From an uncultured Bacteroidales bacterium (lineage in GTDB: Bacteria; Bacteroidota; Bacteroidia; Bacteroidales; Muribaculaceae), in assembly GCA_900542185.1 (NCBI GenBank), contig UQMZ01000073.1:1-10812 (forward strand): DNA of 10,812 nt. The letters are read 5' to 3'. Below, piece by piece: positions 1 through 6,631 of the stretch; the first letter of the stretch is position 1, and every line of letters starts with the position of its first letter. Under the pieces are notes generated by a model. The model saw only the letters and a list, made by a program, of their open reading frames with translations. It had not been told where the DNA came from and searched no databases. Both the position numbers and the translations under genes were made by a program.

Positions 1-48
1 GTATTCCTTCTTAATGTATTGACAATTTCCCTGTTACGTATGTGTTCT

Positions 49-147
49 ATAGTAGCCGCGCACAGGAAATGACCAAAGTCCTTATAATAGTTTTACATAG
101 GCATTTTGTCCGTATTTGTGCGCGGCTCGGAGAGCCCACTCTACTAT
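49..147 (+). ncRNA. Candidate structured RNA or folded leader (no family assigned)
   Basis: This stretch folds well by eye. Bases 49-55 (ATAGTAG) pair with 141-147 (CTACTAT). Bases 56-64 (CCGCGCACA) pair with 117-125 (TGTGCGCGG), or 11 bp if 54-55 pair with 126-127 instead. Inside, AAATG (67-71) can pair with CATTT (102-106), and GG (65-66) with CC (110-111). On the 3' side a small hairpin GGCTC-GGA-GAGCC (124-136) competes with part of the second helix, so the fold resembles a three-way junction. No ORF explains the region. It could be a small RNA or the 5' leader of the small gene at 210. No clear promoter lies before it and no U-tract follows it. Strand is assumed from the neighbouring gene. 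Confidence 0.3.
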
Positions 148-176
148 GCGGAGTCGGAACATTTATCTTAACTTTT
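145..176 (+). promoter_or_regulatory. Weak Bacteroidota-type promoter for the 210-452 gene
   Basis: TATG (145-148), a 20-base spacer, then TAACTTTT (169-176) resembles TTTG-N20-TAnnTTTG with one mismatch in each box. It would start transcription near 183, giving a leader of about 27 bases. It overlaps the 3' end of the candidate RNA structure, so only one of the two readings may be right. Confidence 0.25.
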
Positions 177-209
177 TCAACTATATAAACTCCTTAAACT
201 TTAAGAGAT

Positions 210-452
210 ATGGAAACGAACAGATTAAGAACAGAAGATAAGGTCGAGGTGATGCTGGTGCATTCCGACGGTCGCAAGGAACGGTATGAGGGCACGGGAT
301 TCCGCGACATCGAGCAGGCCATACATGCAGCCGCCGAGGCGTTGGACGCCGACGACTGTGATACCGACGTGTTCAAGGTGACCGACCTTGCGACAGGCGT
401 AACCAGCTCATACCGCATCAACGCCCACGGCCACGTGAAGCTGATAGTGTAG
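210..452 (+). CDS. Small hypothetical protein, 80 aa
   Basis: I do not recognise this family. The 80-residue protein has no signal peptide or membrane segment and is rich in charged residues. The reading frame is mostly a predicted alternation of strand, helix and strand: a strand-like VEVMLVHSDGRKERYEG, an alanine-rich helix around residues 33-47 (IEQAIHAAAEALDADD), and strands near the end (VFKVTDLATG, then HGHVKLIV). This suggests a compact alpha/beta cytoplasmic domain. Codon use is GC-rich like the neighbouring ATPase gene, supporting real coding. The ATG at 210 sits about 30 bases after a weak promoter. The next gene has its own promoter beginning 8 bases after this stop codon, so the two are probably not an obligate operon. 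Opposite-strand ORFs over the same bases look like shadows. Confidence 0.6.
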   Translation: METNRLRTEDKVEVMLVHSDGRKERYEGTGFRDIEQAIHAAAEALDADDCDTDVFKVTDLATGVTSSYRINAHGHVKLIV

Positions 453-460
453 GTGCGTTA

Positions 461-492
461 TTTGCGTTTTTGACAGGTAATTGCTATTTTTG
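461..492 (+). promoter_or_regulatory. Bacteroidota promoter for the 519-2072 gene
   Basis: TTTG (461-464), exactly 20 bases, then TATTTTTG (485-492) is a full match to TTTG-N20-TAnnTTTG. Transcription would start near 499, leaving about 20 bases before the ATG at 519. Confidence 0.75.
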
Positions 493-518
493 TAAACTGA
501 TTCACAATACGCACAGTT

Positions 519-2072
519 ATGGTTAAGTATCCGGTAGGCATGGCGAGTTTTCGCGAGATTAGAAAAGGTGGTTTCCTGTATGTCGACAAGACTATGTATA
601 TCCATCAGTTGGTCTCGCTTGGAAAATATTTTTTTCTGAGCCGCCCCCGCCGGTTCGGCAAAAGTCTGATGATTTCCACGATGGAATCTTATTTCCGTGG
701 AGAGCGTGAACTGTTTCAGGGCCTGGCAATCGACCGGCTGGAACCGGAGGAATGGATACAGTACCCTGTGCTTCGCTTGGACTTTACCCGCGGAGGCTAC
801 AATAATCCCGATGACCTGCCGAAATTTCTCGGAAAGATAGTAGATGCCTGGGAAAAGGAATACGGTACCTCGCATCCCGACCAGACTCCCGACTGGCGTT
901 TCGACAAGATAATCCATGACATCTACGAACAGACGGGCCGGCAGGTGGTGATACTTATAGATGAGTACGACAGTCCCATTGTTGACTCCCACGATAATCC
1001 GGAACTCGAGGCTGCAAACCGCAAGACCCTGCATGACTTCTACCGCGTGATGAAGGCGAATGAGGACTGCCTGAAGTTCGTGTTTCTGACCGGTGTGGGT
1101 AAGATCGGACAGATCAACGTGTTCAGCGGTCTCAACAACCTTAAGGATATATCGCTGCATCCGGATTATTCGGCAATATGCGGCGTCACCACTCAGGAAC
1201 TACTGGATAATTTCAAGGAGGGGATAGATAGGTTGGCCGAGGATATGGAGGTGTCCCCGGAGGAGGCGCTTGCAGAACTTAAGAATCATTACGACGGGTA
1301 TCATTTCTCGCAGAAACTGATAGATGTATATAATCCTTTCAGCCTGGCTAACGCTCTGTTCGACAGGTCGATCAGGGACTACTGGTTCAATTCGGGTACT
1401 CCGACACGGCTTGTAAATGAATTCCTGCACAATGACTGGGGCAGACCGGATCTGGAGGGAACATCTGTTTCGGTTTCCGATCTGGACAGCGGTGACGTGT
1501 TGGGCAACAACCTGTCTCTTACGTGCTATTATACCGGCTATCTTACCATTAAGTCATATAACATGAAGCGCCAGACGTTCATATTGGGTTATCCCAATAC
1601 CGAGGTACGGACAGGATTTTTCAATAGTCTGTTGCGTAGCCTTAAGAAACAAGACGCGATGGGAACAAATAATTTTATACGTTCTCTGAGACGCTTCATC
1701 AGGCATGATGATATCGACGGCTTCCTGCATGAGTTGCAGTCGTTTCTGGCAGGCGTTCCCTATCTGCCTTATACCGACAAGGAGACGCAGTGGCAGAAAG
1801 ATATCCTTATAATAGGCCGCCTGGTAGGGCTGAATGTGGATGTGGAGCGGCGTACGTCGCGCGGGCGCATCGACATGGTGCTGGACGGCACTAAGGCCAT
1901 CTATATACTGGAATTCAAGTATGGCTCCACTCCCGAGAAGGCTCTGGAGCAGATCAATGAAAAGGAATACGATCTTCCGTATGAGAACTCTCTAAATACG
2001 AAACGGATAGTGAAGGTCGGAGTAAATATATCGCCCGACACCCGCAACATCGACGGCTGGAAGATACAATAG
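519..2072 (+). CDS. AAA-ATPase-like protein with C-terminal PD-(D/E)XK nuclease-like domain (DUF1703 type)
   Basis: A 517-residue protein with the layout of the large Bacteroidota family joining an AAA-ATPase-like domain to a DUF1703 (PDDEXK_9-type) domain. The N-terminus has the typical 'P.G...F..IR..G..YVDKT' entry. The Walker A equivalent is SRPRRFGKS (residues 41-49), with K48 the expected phosphate-binding lysine. Walker B is VILIDEYD (144-151), and a sensor-like strand FVFLTGV lies at 187-193. At the C-terminus, RID (450-452) followed by ILEFK (463-467) supplies D452, E465 and K467, the PD-(D/E)XK active-site pattern, so the nuclease core looks intact. The length is normal for the family. 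The biological role is not settled; members are often numerous per genome and are suspected of mobile or defence roles (inference). The gene has its own promoter, and its TAG abuts the convergent operon's stop. Confidence 0.88.
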   Translation: MVKYPVGMASFREIRKGGFLYVDKTMYIHQLVSLGKYFFLSRPRRFGKSLMISTMESYFRGERELFQGLAIDRLEPEEWIQYPVLRLDFTRGGYNNPDDLPKFLGKIVDAWEKEYGTSHPDQTPDWRFDKIIHDIYEQTGRQVVILIDEYDSPIVDSHDNPELEAANRKTLHDFYRVMKANEDCLKFVFLTGVGKIGQINVFSGLNNLKDISLHPDYSAICGVTTQELLDNFKEGIDRLAEDMEVSPEEALAELKNHYDGYHFSQKLIDVYNPFSLANALFDRSIRDYWFNSGTPTRLVNEFLHNDWGRPDLEGTSVSVSDLDSGDVLGNNLSLTCYYTGYLTIKSYNMKRQTFILGYPNTEVRTGFFNSLLRSLKKQDAMGTNNFIRSLRRFIRHDDIDGFLHELQSFLAGVPYLPYTDKETQWQKDILIIGRLVGLNVDVERRTSRGRIDMVLDGTKAIYILEFKYGSTPEKALEQINEKEYDLPYENSLNTKRIVKVGVNISPDTRNIDGWKIQ

Positions 2073-2765
2073 TCAGTGTTTCGGAATCCAGTAGGTGAAG
2101 CCGATTCGGCAGGCGTTCTCGTACATGTGTCGGTCGCGGAACACATCCTTGCGGGCCATGTTGACGCATCCTAAGTTGCCGCATACCTCCACCATAAAAT
2201 CACCGAGCTCGAACGTGGTGCCCACGTCCCAACTGGCGTCAAACCTGCGCATCAATCCGTTTGAGCCATACATGGTGTGACCGGGAAGCACATCGGTCTT
2301 AAGACGCCCTGCGAATCCGCACGACAGCGAGGTGCCGGTGAAGAAGCTGACGGCTCTGTCCTCCCAATGGGTGAACAATATCCTGTAACCGGCATGGATG
2401 GGCAGCGACACAGCGCCTCGGTCATAATGACAGGTATAGTACGAGTCCGGCACCACCTCTTCCGGAGCCTTGACCTGAAGCGGAGCGTGCGCATACGAGA
2501 CAAGCAGTCCGCTGGCTACGTACCAGTGGTGGTCGTAGACATAGCGGGCATAGACGCCGCCGGTAACGCCCAATCCGATCTCCGACGGCTCATGGCTGTG
2601 CATCCTGGTCCAGTCCTCCGCGCCGGCGATATTAAGGCTGACGTGCGGTCCCCACTGAAATTTCCATTTCGATTCACGCGTCTCCTCGCATCTGCCCGCA
2701 ACCGGCGAGAGAATGCCGGCGCCTATTGTTATAGCCGATATAATCAGCCGCTGTAAATTCGTCAT
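2073..2765 (-). CDS. PorT-like outer-membrane beta-barrel protein
   Basis: A 230-residue exported protein. Residues 1-25 form a signal peptide (basic start, hydrophobic ISAITIGAGILSPVAG). The mature part opens with KWKFQWGPHVSLNIAGAE, and repeated short amphipathic strands follow, such as GLGVTGGVYARYVYDHHWYVASGLLVSYAHAP and AVSLPIHAGYRILF. It ends in an aromatic strand, CRIGFTYWIPKH. This is the pattern of the 8-strand 'outer membrane protein beta-barrel' (PorT-like) families of Bacteroidota. It is the last gene of the four-gene exported operon, 22 bases after the previous stop. It may form a surface or envelope component with the two secreted paralogues upstream (inference). Four cysteines in the mature part (CHYDRG, SCGFAG, CGNLGC) are somewhat unusual for a barrel. 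No terminator is visible, because the stop codon abuts the convergent gene. Confidence 0.75.
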   Translation of the reverse strand: MTNLQRLIISAITIGAGILSPVAGRCEETRESKWKFQWGPHVSLNIAGAEDWTRMHSHEPSEIGLGVTGGVYARYVYDHHWYVASGLLVSYAHAPLQVKAPEEVVPDSYYTCHYDRGAVSLPIHAGYRILFTHWEDRAVSFFTGTSLSCGFAGRLKTDVLPGHTMYGSNGLMRRFDASWDVGTTFELGDFMVEVCGNLGCVNMARKDVFRDRHMYENACRIGFTYWIPKH

Positions 2766-2787
2766 ACGGCAACTAAGGGCATTATTG

Positions 2788-3540
2788 TTACCTGACTATG
2801 AACTTACGTCCGGCGCGAATGTAGATGCCGGGGGTAAGGCGGTCGGGATTGACCTGACGGCCGCTGAGGTCGAACACGCGAGTATCCTCGGGGTGCTTCT
2901 GTTCGATTACCGTATCCATAATGCCGGATGAGCTGATTTTATGGAAAGTCGGATATAGATATATGGGTCTGAGACCGAAATCGTCGCCCGTTGAAGGGCC
3001 GTCGAAATAAAATGTCTTGGTTATAGACTCCGATTCATCCGGCTTGGAGCTTATCCATATGGCACTGTCCGAGTATTGGGGTACGAGCAGGTCGTTGTTT
3101 TCACCGTTGTCCGCATAAGTCCATCTCATATATTGCGAGGGTGCCATAAGGATTCCTATGGTATATTCCCTGTCGGTGTTTGACTTAGAGACTAACGAGT
3201 ACTTGCCTACCTGTAAATATTCGGTGTTTTCGGCTGCAGGGAGTAATTCCATTTTACCAAAGATCATGACCCTATCCGAATATCTGCCGGAGACCCACGC
3301 ATCTGGATATTCTTCAAAAATTCCCCGGATATATATGAGTCCATAGTCCCTTTTTATGGTCACGGTACGTGACAGATCCTTGTATGCGGGATCGTCATTC
3401 CACAACGACTGGTAGCTGTCGTAGTGGATTTCCCAAGTCTCTTCGGGCACATCCAGATCCTCGGGGTTGACTCCGAACGCCGCGGGCCCCGAGATTACGG
3501 ACATAGCGGCGATTAATATGGCATTATATATATGTTTCAT
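2788..3540 (-). CDS. Secreted protein with C-terminal sorting-like tail; paralogue A of a tandem pair
   Basis: A 250-residue protein of no family I recognise. Residues 1-23 are a signal peptide ending near AAFG. Residues about 32-85 (from PEETWEIHYD) align without gaps to the start of the neighbouring gene's product: by hand I count 23 identities in 54 positions, including ETW, YD.Y.S, P.YK.L, VT..R and YI.GI. The middle is less alike. The last 29 residues (VFDLSGRQVNPDRLTPGIYI...) match the neighbour at 16 positions and resemble the beta-strand tail annotated as type IX-secretion-like C-terminal sorting domain. Many gut Bacteroidales carry such tails without an obvious T9SS, so surface delivery is uncertain. 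It lies 49 bases after the upstream paralogue and 22 before the barrel gene, on one strand, consistent with one transcript. Confidence 0.72.
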   Translation of the reverse strand: MKHIYNAILIAAMSVISGPAAFGVNPEDLDVPEETWEIHYDSYQSLWNDDPAYKDLSRTVTIKRDYGLIYIRGIFEEYPDAWVSGRYSDRVMIFGKMELLPAAENTEYLQVGKYSLVSKSNTDREYTIGILMAPSQYMRWTYADNGENNDLLVPQYSDSAIWISSKPDESESITKTFYFDGPSTGDDFGLRPIYLYPTFHKISSSGIMDTVIEQKHPEDTRVFDLSGRQVNPDRLTPGIYIRAGRKFIVR

Positions 3541-3589
3541 AATCTTAAATCTTTAGAACGTGAGCCTTAATCCAGCAGAGGATGTCTAA

Positions 3590-4372
3590 TTATCTCACCA
3601 CGATTTTCTTACCTCGCGACACGTAGATTCCGGGGACAAGACGGTCGCGGTCGACCTTGATGCCGGAAAGGGTGTATACCGGTGCGTCAGCCTCCTCGTC
3701 CTCCGGAGTATTTATGCCGGCGGTACCCTCTGTCTTGTCGATCAGTCGAGGATGAACATAAACCTCAGCCTCGGGGAATTTGGTTTCCTGTATTATAATC
3801 GGTTCCGGAACTCCATCGGTTTGCCATATTGTGGATTCTTCGAAGTATAGGCCGTCATCGGGTTCCTTATTCAGCCAGAATCCGGTTATTTCTGCGGCGG
3901 CGTATTCCAGTCTGTCGGATTCGAGATTCCTTTTAAAGACAAGAGGAAGTGAACTTGAAATACAGCGTGTGGTTAAGAATATGTAAGTGTGGCCTGAATC
4001 AAATTCTGCTTTTAATGTCCCTGTGTTGAGGTATTGAGTCTCTCCTGTCGCTTCAACCGGCTGATTGCTCCACAGAAGCAACGTATTGTTAAATGTCTCC
4101 TCGTCAGGTATGCCTACTTTCACCCATGAAGTGGGACAGCTTTTGGCAATCCCCTGAATATAGAGGCAGCCTTCACCGCGCACAACGGTCACATCCATTG
4201 TCAGGCCCTTGTATTCGGGATTGGAGTAGTGAATGCTTCTGTAGTCATCATAGACGAGCTGCCATGTCTCGCGAGGGGCATCCTCCGGCACCTCGATCCC
4301 TTGAGCATTGACTGACGTTAAGGCCAATGTAAGCAACGCCGTCAATAAGTAAAATTTTCTTTTCATACTCAT
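3590..4372 (-). CDS. Secreted protein with C-terminal sorting-like tail; paralogue B of a tandem pair
   Basis: A 260-residue exported protein, paralogous to its downstream neighbour. The signal peptide is MKRKFYLLTALLTLALTSVNAQ. Two starts are possible, the ATG at 4372 (MSMKRK) or the one at 4366 (MKRK), and the second gives the more usual signal-peptide opening. The shared N-terminal module runs from PRETWQLVYD (residues about 33-86). A more divergent middle follows, then an acidic linker (TPEDEEADAP) before the shared tail VYTLSGIKVDRDRLVPGIYV with the ending GKKIVVR. The acidic linker is absent from paralogue A. It follows the glycosidase-like gene after 30 bases with no promoter visible between them, so co-transcription is likely. 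The two paralogues may be surface or periplasmic binding proteins serving the same substrate or partner (inference). The middle region gives no recognisable catalytic motif. Confidence 0.72.
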   Translation of the reverse strand: MSMKRKFYLLTALLTLALTSVNAQGIEVPEDAPRETWQLVYDDYRSIHYSNPEYKGLTMDVTVVRGEGCLYIQGIAKSCPTSWVKVGIPDEETFNNTLLLWSNQPVEATGETQYLNTGTLKAEFDSGHTYIFLTTRCISSSLPLVFKRNLESDRLEYAAAEITGFWLNKEPDDGLYFEESTIWQTDGVPEPIIIQETKFPEAEVYVHPRLIDKTEGTAGINTPEDEEADAPVYTLSGIKVDRDRLVPGIYVSRGKKIVVR

Positions 4373-4402
4373 TCTGTCTTTAAAGCGTTTTATGTTAATG
4401 TA

Positions 4403-5938
4403 TTATTTCTTATATCTGAACAAAGCCATTTCTCCGGGGCTAAGGATAAGGCTTGATTGATGTTTTTTGGAATCTTCAACTTGACCAAACCCATTGACGT
4501 TGGCGAAATCCGCGATTATAACACGCTCAAAATTGACATTTGGATCAAATTTAACGGTTATATGTTGGCTTTTCAGATGGTCTTGACTTACTACAGCGAT
4601 GTAGTGATAATTATCGTCTGTCAAATGAGACATTAGAACGCCCATGCCTGCATATGTTAACCCTACTACTCGCTCGAATGAACCGGTGAATTTTTCAAAT
4701 CCATGGAAGGGAGGCACAGAATCTTTGGGTGTCGTGCCGGAAAGTAAAGAGTCCTTTACTGCTATGCGGCTTCTGTCGTATGTGGCGTGCTGAAGAATAT
4801 TTCCATATTGTGCAACTTCATTGTTGACAGTTCTGGCAGCATTCCATGCCGGTGTCTTTTGCTTCTTGTTGATGTCGTAAAGAGCGCTCTTATACAACGT
4901 GTTGCCCGACATCTTGTTCTGGGCACCATATTCCCAGTATGCAAGACCTTTCATGCCGAACGCCAGTCCGTTCATGGCCTGCAGCCTCAATAATCCTTCG
5001 GTGATTTCCGGATATGTCCAGTCATTTTCCTCGCCTGGTCCATCATAAGAATGTTCAACGCTGAGCATCACGAGCCATACGGGAATCTTTCTGTCGCGGC
5101 AGTATCTGCTGTAGAGGTCCATGAAATAATAGTAATGGTTCTTGATTATCCACTCAGGTTCCTGACCTATTTTGTTACTGATGACAGGATATAAATCGAA
5201 TGTTAGAAATTTCAATCCTAAAACGTCCACCATGTGGTCAAGAAAATTCTCAAAATTCGGAACATATACATCGGGGTGTGGATACTTGAGATTGTCTGTA
5301 TAGAAATCTCCGATAACGCTTGGGGCTGCTGCAGCAGCAAAGTTAGCGTAAGCAACTTTATCTCCTCTAAATCTGTGTATCCTGTTGAATGTTGGTATGA
5401 CAGCAGCTTCATAAGGGTTCAGTTCATACACAGGCTTATGGAGATTTACCATACCGGGTTCGTCGCATGCCCAGTAACCCCATACGTTTGGATCCTGGCT
5501 GTAATTGCTGATTACGGTCTTGAGACCGTCCCAGTTGTCCTGCAGAAGGATGGAATCGGGGGTGTTGGCATCGTACGGAGTCGCGCTTCGTGTCAGTGAA
5601 AATCCCCGGGTGCTGATGATTGTGTTCATGCCGAGACTCTTGAGATAGGGACTCCATTTGTTGATGGAAATCTTGCGCCAGATGTCTCCCTTTCCCCAGA
5701 GTTCGACATTGAATCCGGCGAGGCGGATGGTGTCGAAATAAGCCCTTTGTTCCGCATCGGAGAGTATCGGTTGGTAGCCGGATGAATTTATCGCCACGTT
5801 GTCGTAGATGGCAATCGGGAACTTGTCACCCGCCGGATTGGTGTAGCCCTCGTATTCCACAGCGGCCGTAGCCCCGAGTCCCGAAACAAGGAGCAACGCA
5901 AGTGCGTAAAGGATTGATTGTGCTCTCATACTTTTCAT
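4403..5938 (-). CDS. Exported glycosidase-like TIM-barrel protein (clan GH-A-like, family not identified)
   Basis: I start this at 5938 (MKSMRAQ), giving 511 residues. An in-frame ATG at 6004 would add 22 residues before the signal peptide and leave only about 5 bases after the predicted transcription start, so it is unlikely. Residues 1-26 are a signal peptide (LYALALLLVSGLGATA-A). The body looks like a (beta/alpha)8 barrel: early strands FNVELWG and MNTIISTRG, then WGYWACDEPG (about 154-163), where E160 sits as a strand-4 acid/base would. FLTFDLYPV, then IPVWLVMLSVEHSYDG with E295 as a possible nucleophile, and GLAYWEYG (about 331-338) follow. A C-terminal beta domain (ITVKFDPN..., LSPGEMALFRYKK) follows, as in many glycosidases. 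No named GH family is recognised, and glycosidase activity is inference. It heads the exported operon, and a carbohydrate-binding non-catalytic role is the main alternative. Confidence 0.65.
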   Translation of the reverse strand: MKSMRAQSILYALALLLVSGLGATAAVEYEGYTNPAGDKFPIAIYDNVAINSSGYQPILSDAEQRAYFDTIRLAGFNVELWGKGDIWRKISINKWSPYLKSLGMNTIISTRGFSLTRSATPYDANTPDSILLQDNWDGLKTVISNYSQDPNVWGYWACDEPGMVNLHKPVYELNPYEAAVIPTFNRIHRFRGDKVAYANFAAAAAPSVIGDFYTDNLKYPHPDVYVPNFENFLDHMVDVLGLKFLTFDLYPVISNKIGQEPEWIIKNHYYYFMDLYSRYCRDRKIPVWLVMLSVEHSYDGPGEENDWTYPEITEGLLRLQAMNGLAFGMKGLAYWEYGAQNKMSGNTLYKSALYDINKKQKTPAWNAARTVNNEVAQYGNILQHATYDRSRIAVKDSLLSGTTPKDSVPPFHGFEKFTGSFERVVGLTYAGMGVLMSHLTDDNYHYIAVVSQDHLKSQHITVKFDPNVNFERVIIADFANVNGFGQVEDSKKHQSSLILSPGEMALFRYKK

Positions 5939-6015
5939 TATAATTTGTAACGTCAGTGATATTTTTTGTCGGGACTCGAACCGGGTTCGCTTTACAATAT
6001 GCACTTTATAATATG

Positions 6016-6047
6016 CAAAGGTAGTGCATTCGATTCAAAATCCCAAA
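6016..6047 (-). promoter_or_regulatory. Bacteroidota promoter of the exported four-gene operon
   Basis: Read on the minus strand, TTTG (6047-6044), exactly 20 bases, then TACCTTTG (6023-6016) is a full match to TTTG-N20-TAnnTTTG. Transcription should start near 6009. The leader to the ATG at 5938 is then about 70 bases. This placement is the main reason for rejecting the ATG at 6004 as the start. The upstream stretch 6048-6111 is very AT-rich. Confidence 0.75.
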
Positions 6048-6111
6048 TATTTAGATAATTATTCGTAATATAATTATATAGTGGTATGGGAATATTATAC
6101 TCTAAACAAGG

Positions 6112-6504
6112 TCAATTCGGCCCAATATAGCCTATGTAGACATATCGTTGGGATGTGAGTCTGATCTGACAGCCGGAATCGATTGATTCGATCGCCGTGA
6201 TGAAATCGGTTACAGACGAGTACTCTGCAATAAGATTTTCTCCGGATTTATCCCAAATCTCGTATGACTCCACTTCATCGTCTAACAGCACTGAAGACTG
6301 AATCCCCGCATCGGAGCTAATAGTGCAGATTCCTGATTTTCCGGTAGATCTGTCTCCTCCAGGATCTGGTTCGTTATAGTCTTCCCTGCTATATTCGTAA
6401 ATCATGAAGGAATAGACTCGGATATCTTCTGCATCACAATATAAAGAGCAAAAAGAGAGCAGCCCTATAATCATGATGAATAATCGAAAGATTGTTGTTT
6501 TCAT
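6112..6504 (-). CDS. Small secreted hypothetical protein, 130 aa
   Basis: I do not recognise this family with confidence. Residues 1-25 form a clear signal peptide (MKTTIFRLFIMIIGLLSFCSLYCDA). The mature part has about 105 residues: an acidic, proline- and glycine-containing linker (YNEPDPGGDRSTGKSG), then an apparent beta-rich domain (VESYEIWDKSGENLIAEYSS, CQIRLTSQRYVYIGYI). The 'V..YEIWDKSGE...' and late 'G.QIRL....Y.GYI' pattern loosely recalls the short DUF3244-like exported proteins of Bacteroidales, but this is weak. Two cysteines remain after cleavage, one in each half. It has its own promoter at 6527-6558 and is followed by about 64 AT-rich bases before the exported operon's promoter. 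It may share the exported cluster's envelope role, but only proximity suggests this. Confidence 0.65.
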   Translation of the reverse strand: MKTTIFRLFIMIIGLLSFCSLYCDAEDIRVYSFMIYEYSREDYNEPDPGGDRSTGKSGICTISSDAGIQSSVLLDDEVESYEIWDKSGENLIAEYSSVTDFITAIESIDSGCQIRLTSQRYVYIGYIGPN

Positions 6505-6526
6505 AATTGTTGTTGTGAATTTGCGA

Positions 6527-6558
6527 CAAAGTTATGGAAACAAACTGAATTTAACAGA
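6527..6558 (-). promoter_or_regulatory. Probable promoter of the 6112-6504 gene
   Basis: Minus-strand TAACTTTG (6534-6527) is a perfect -7 box. Twenty bases upstream lies TCTG (6558-6555), one mismatch from TTTG. Transcription would start near 6520, giving a leader of about 16 bases. The -33 box touches the T-tract of the terminator just upstream, so the two elements are packed edge to edge. Confidence 0.55.
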
Positions 6559-6612
6559 AAAAAACAGTACGGAAATAGTACGGTTTTTGAAAGCCGTACT
6601 ATTTCCGTACTG
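6558..6612 (-). terminator. Rho-independent terminator after the nitroreductase/regulator pair
   Basis: A perfect 19-bp inverted repeat: CAGTACGGAAATAGTACGG (6565-6583), a 10-base loop (6584-6593), and its exact reverse complement (6594-6612). On the minus strand it is followed by seven Ts (6564-6558), as expected for intrinsic termination 20-odd bases after the regulator's stop codon. Each arm is itself two copies of AGTACGG separated by AAAT, so the element holds four copies of one heptamer. A protein-binding role cannot be excluded. Confidence 0.8.
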
Positions 6613-6631
6613 ATAAAGCGTTGTATGTGGC

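Noticed and set aside
1..48. TTGACA-like hexamer at 19-24 as a promoter for the candidate RNA
   Set aside because: No matching -10 at a proper distance, and Bacteroidota do not use this consensus. The nearest -7-like TACGTATG (35-42) has a mismatch and no -33 TTTG.
408..1160. 250-residue minus-strand ORF opposite the first ATPase gene
   Set aside because: It lies wholly against a gene with clear Walker motifs and a good promoter, has no recognisable domain, and reads as a shadow frame.
2277..2756. 159-residue plus-strand ORF opposite the barrel-protein gene
   Set aside because: The minus-strand frame has a signal peptide and barrel-like strands; the plus frame is arginine-rich and low in structure, as expected of an antisense shadow.
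3541..3589. Possible internal promoter between the two paralogues
   Set aside because: No TAnnTTTG box with an upstream TTTG at about 20 bases is present on the minus strand.
5939..6004. N-terminal extension of the glycosidase-like protein from the ATG at 6004
   Set aside because: The predicted transcription start near 6009 leaves almost no leader, and the extension would put 22 charged or polar residues ahead of a good signal peptide.
6048..6111. AT-rich stretch with short palindromes (ATAATTAT twice) as a terminator of the 6112-6504 gene
   Set aside because: The stems are short and purely A/T with no G/C-rich stem followed by a T-tract. I see only AT-rich promoter-upstream DNA.
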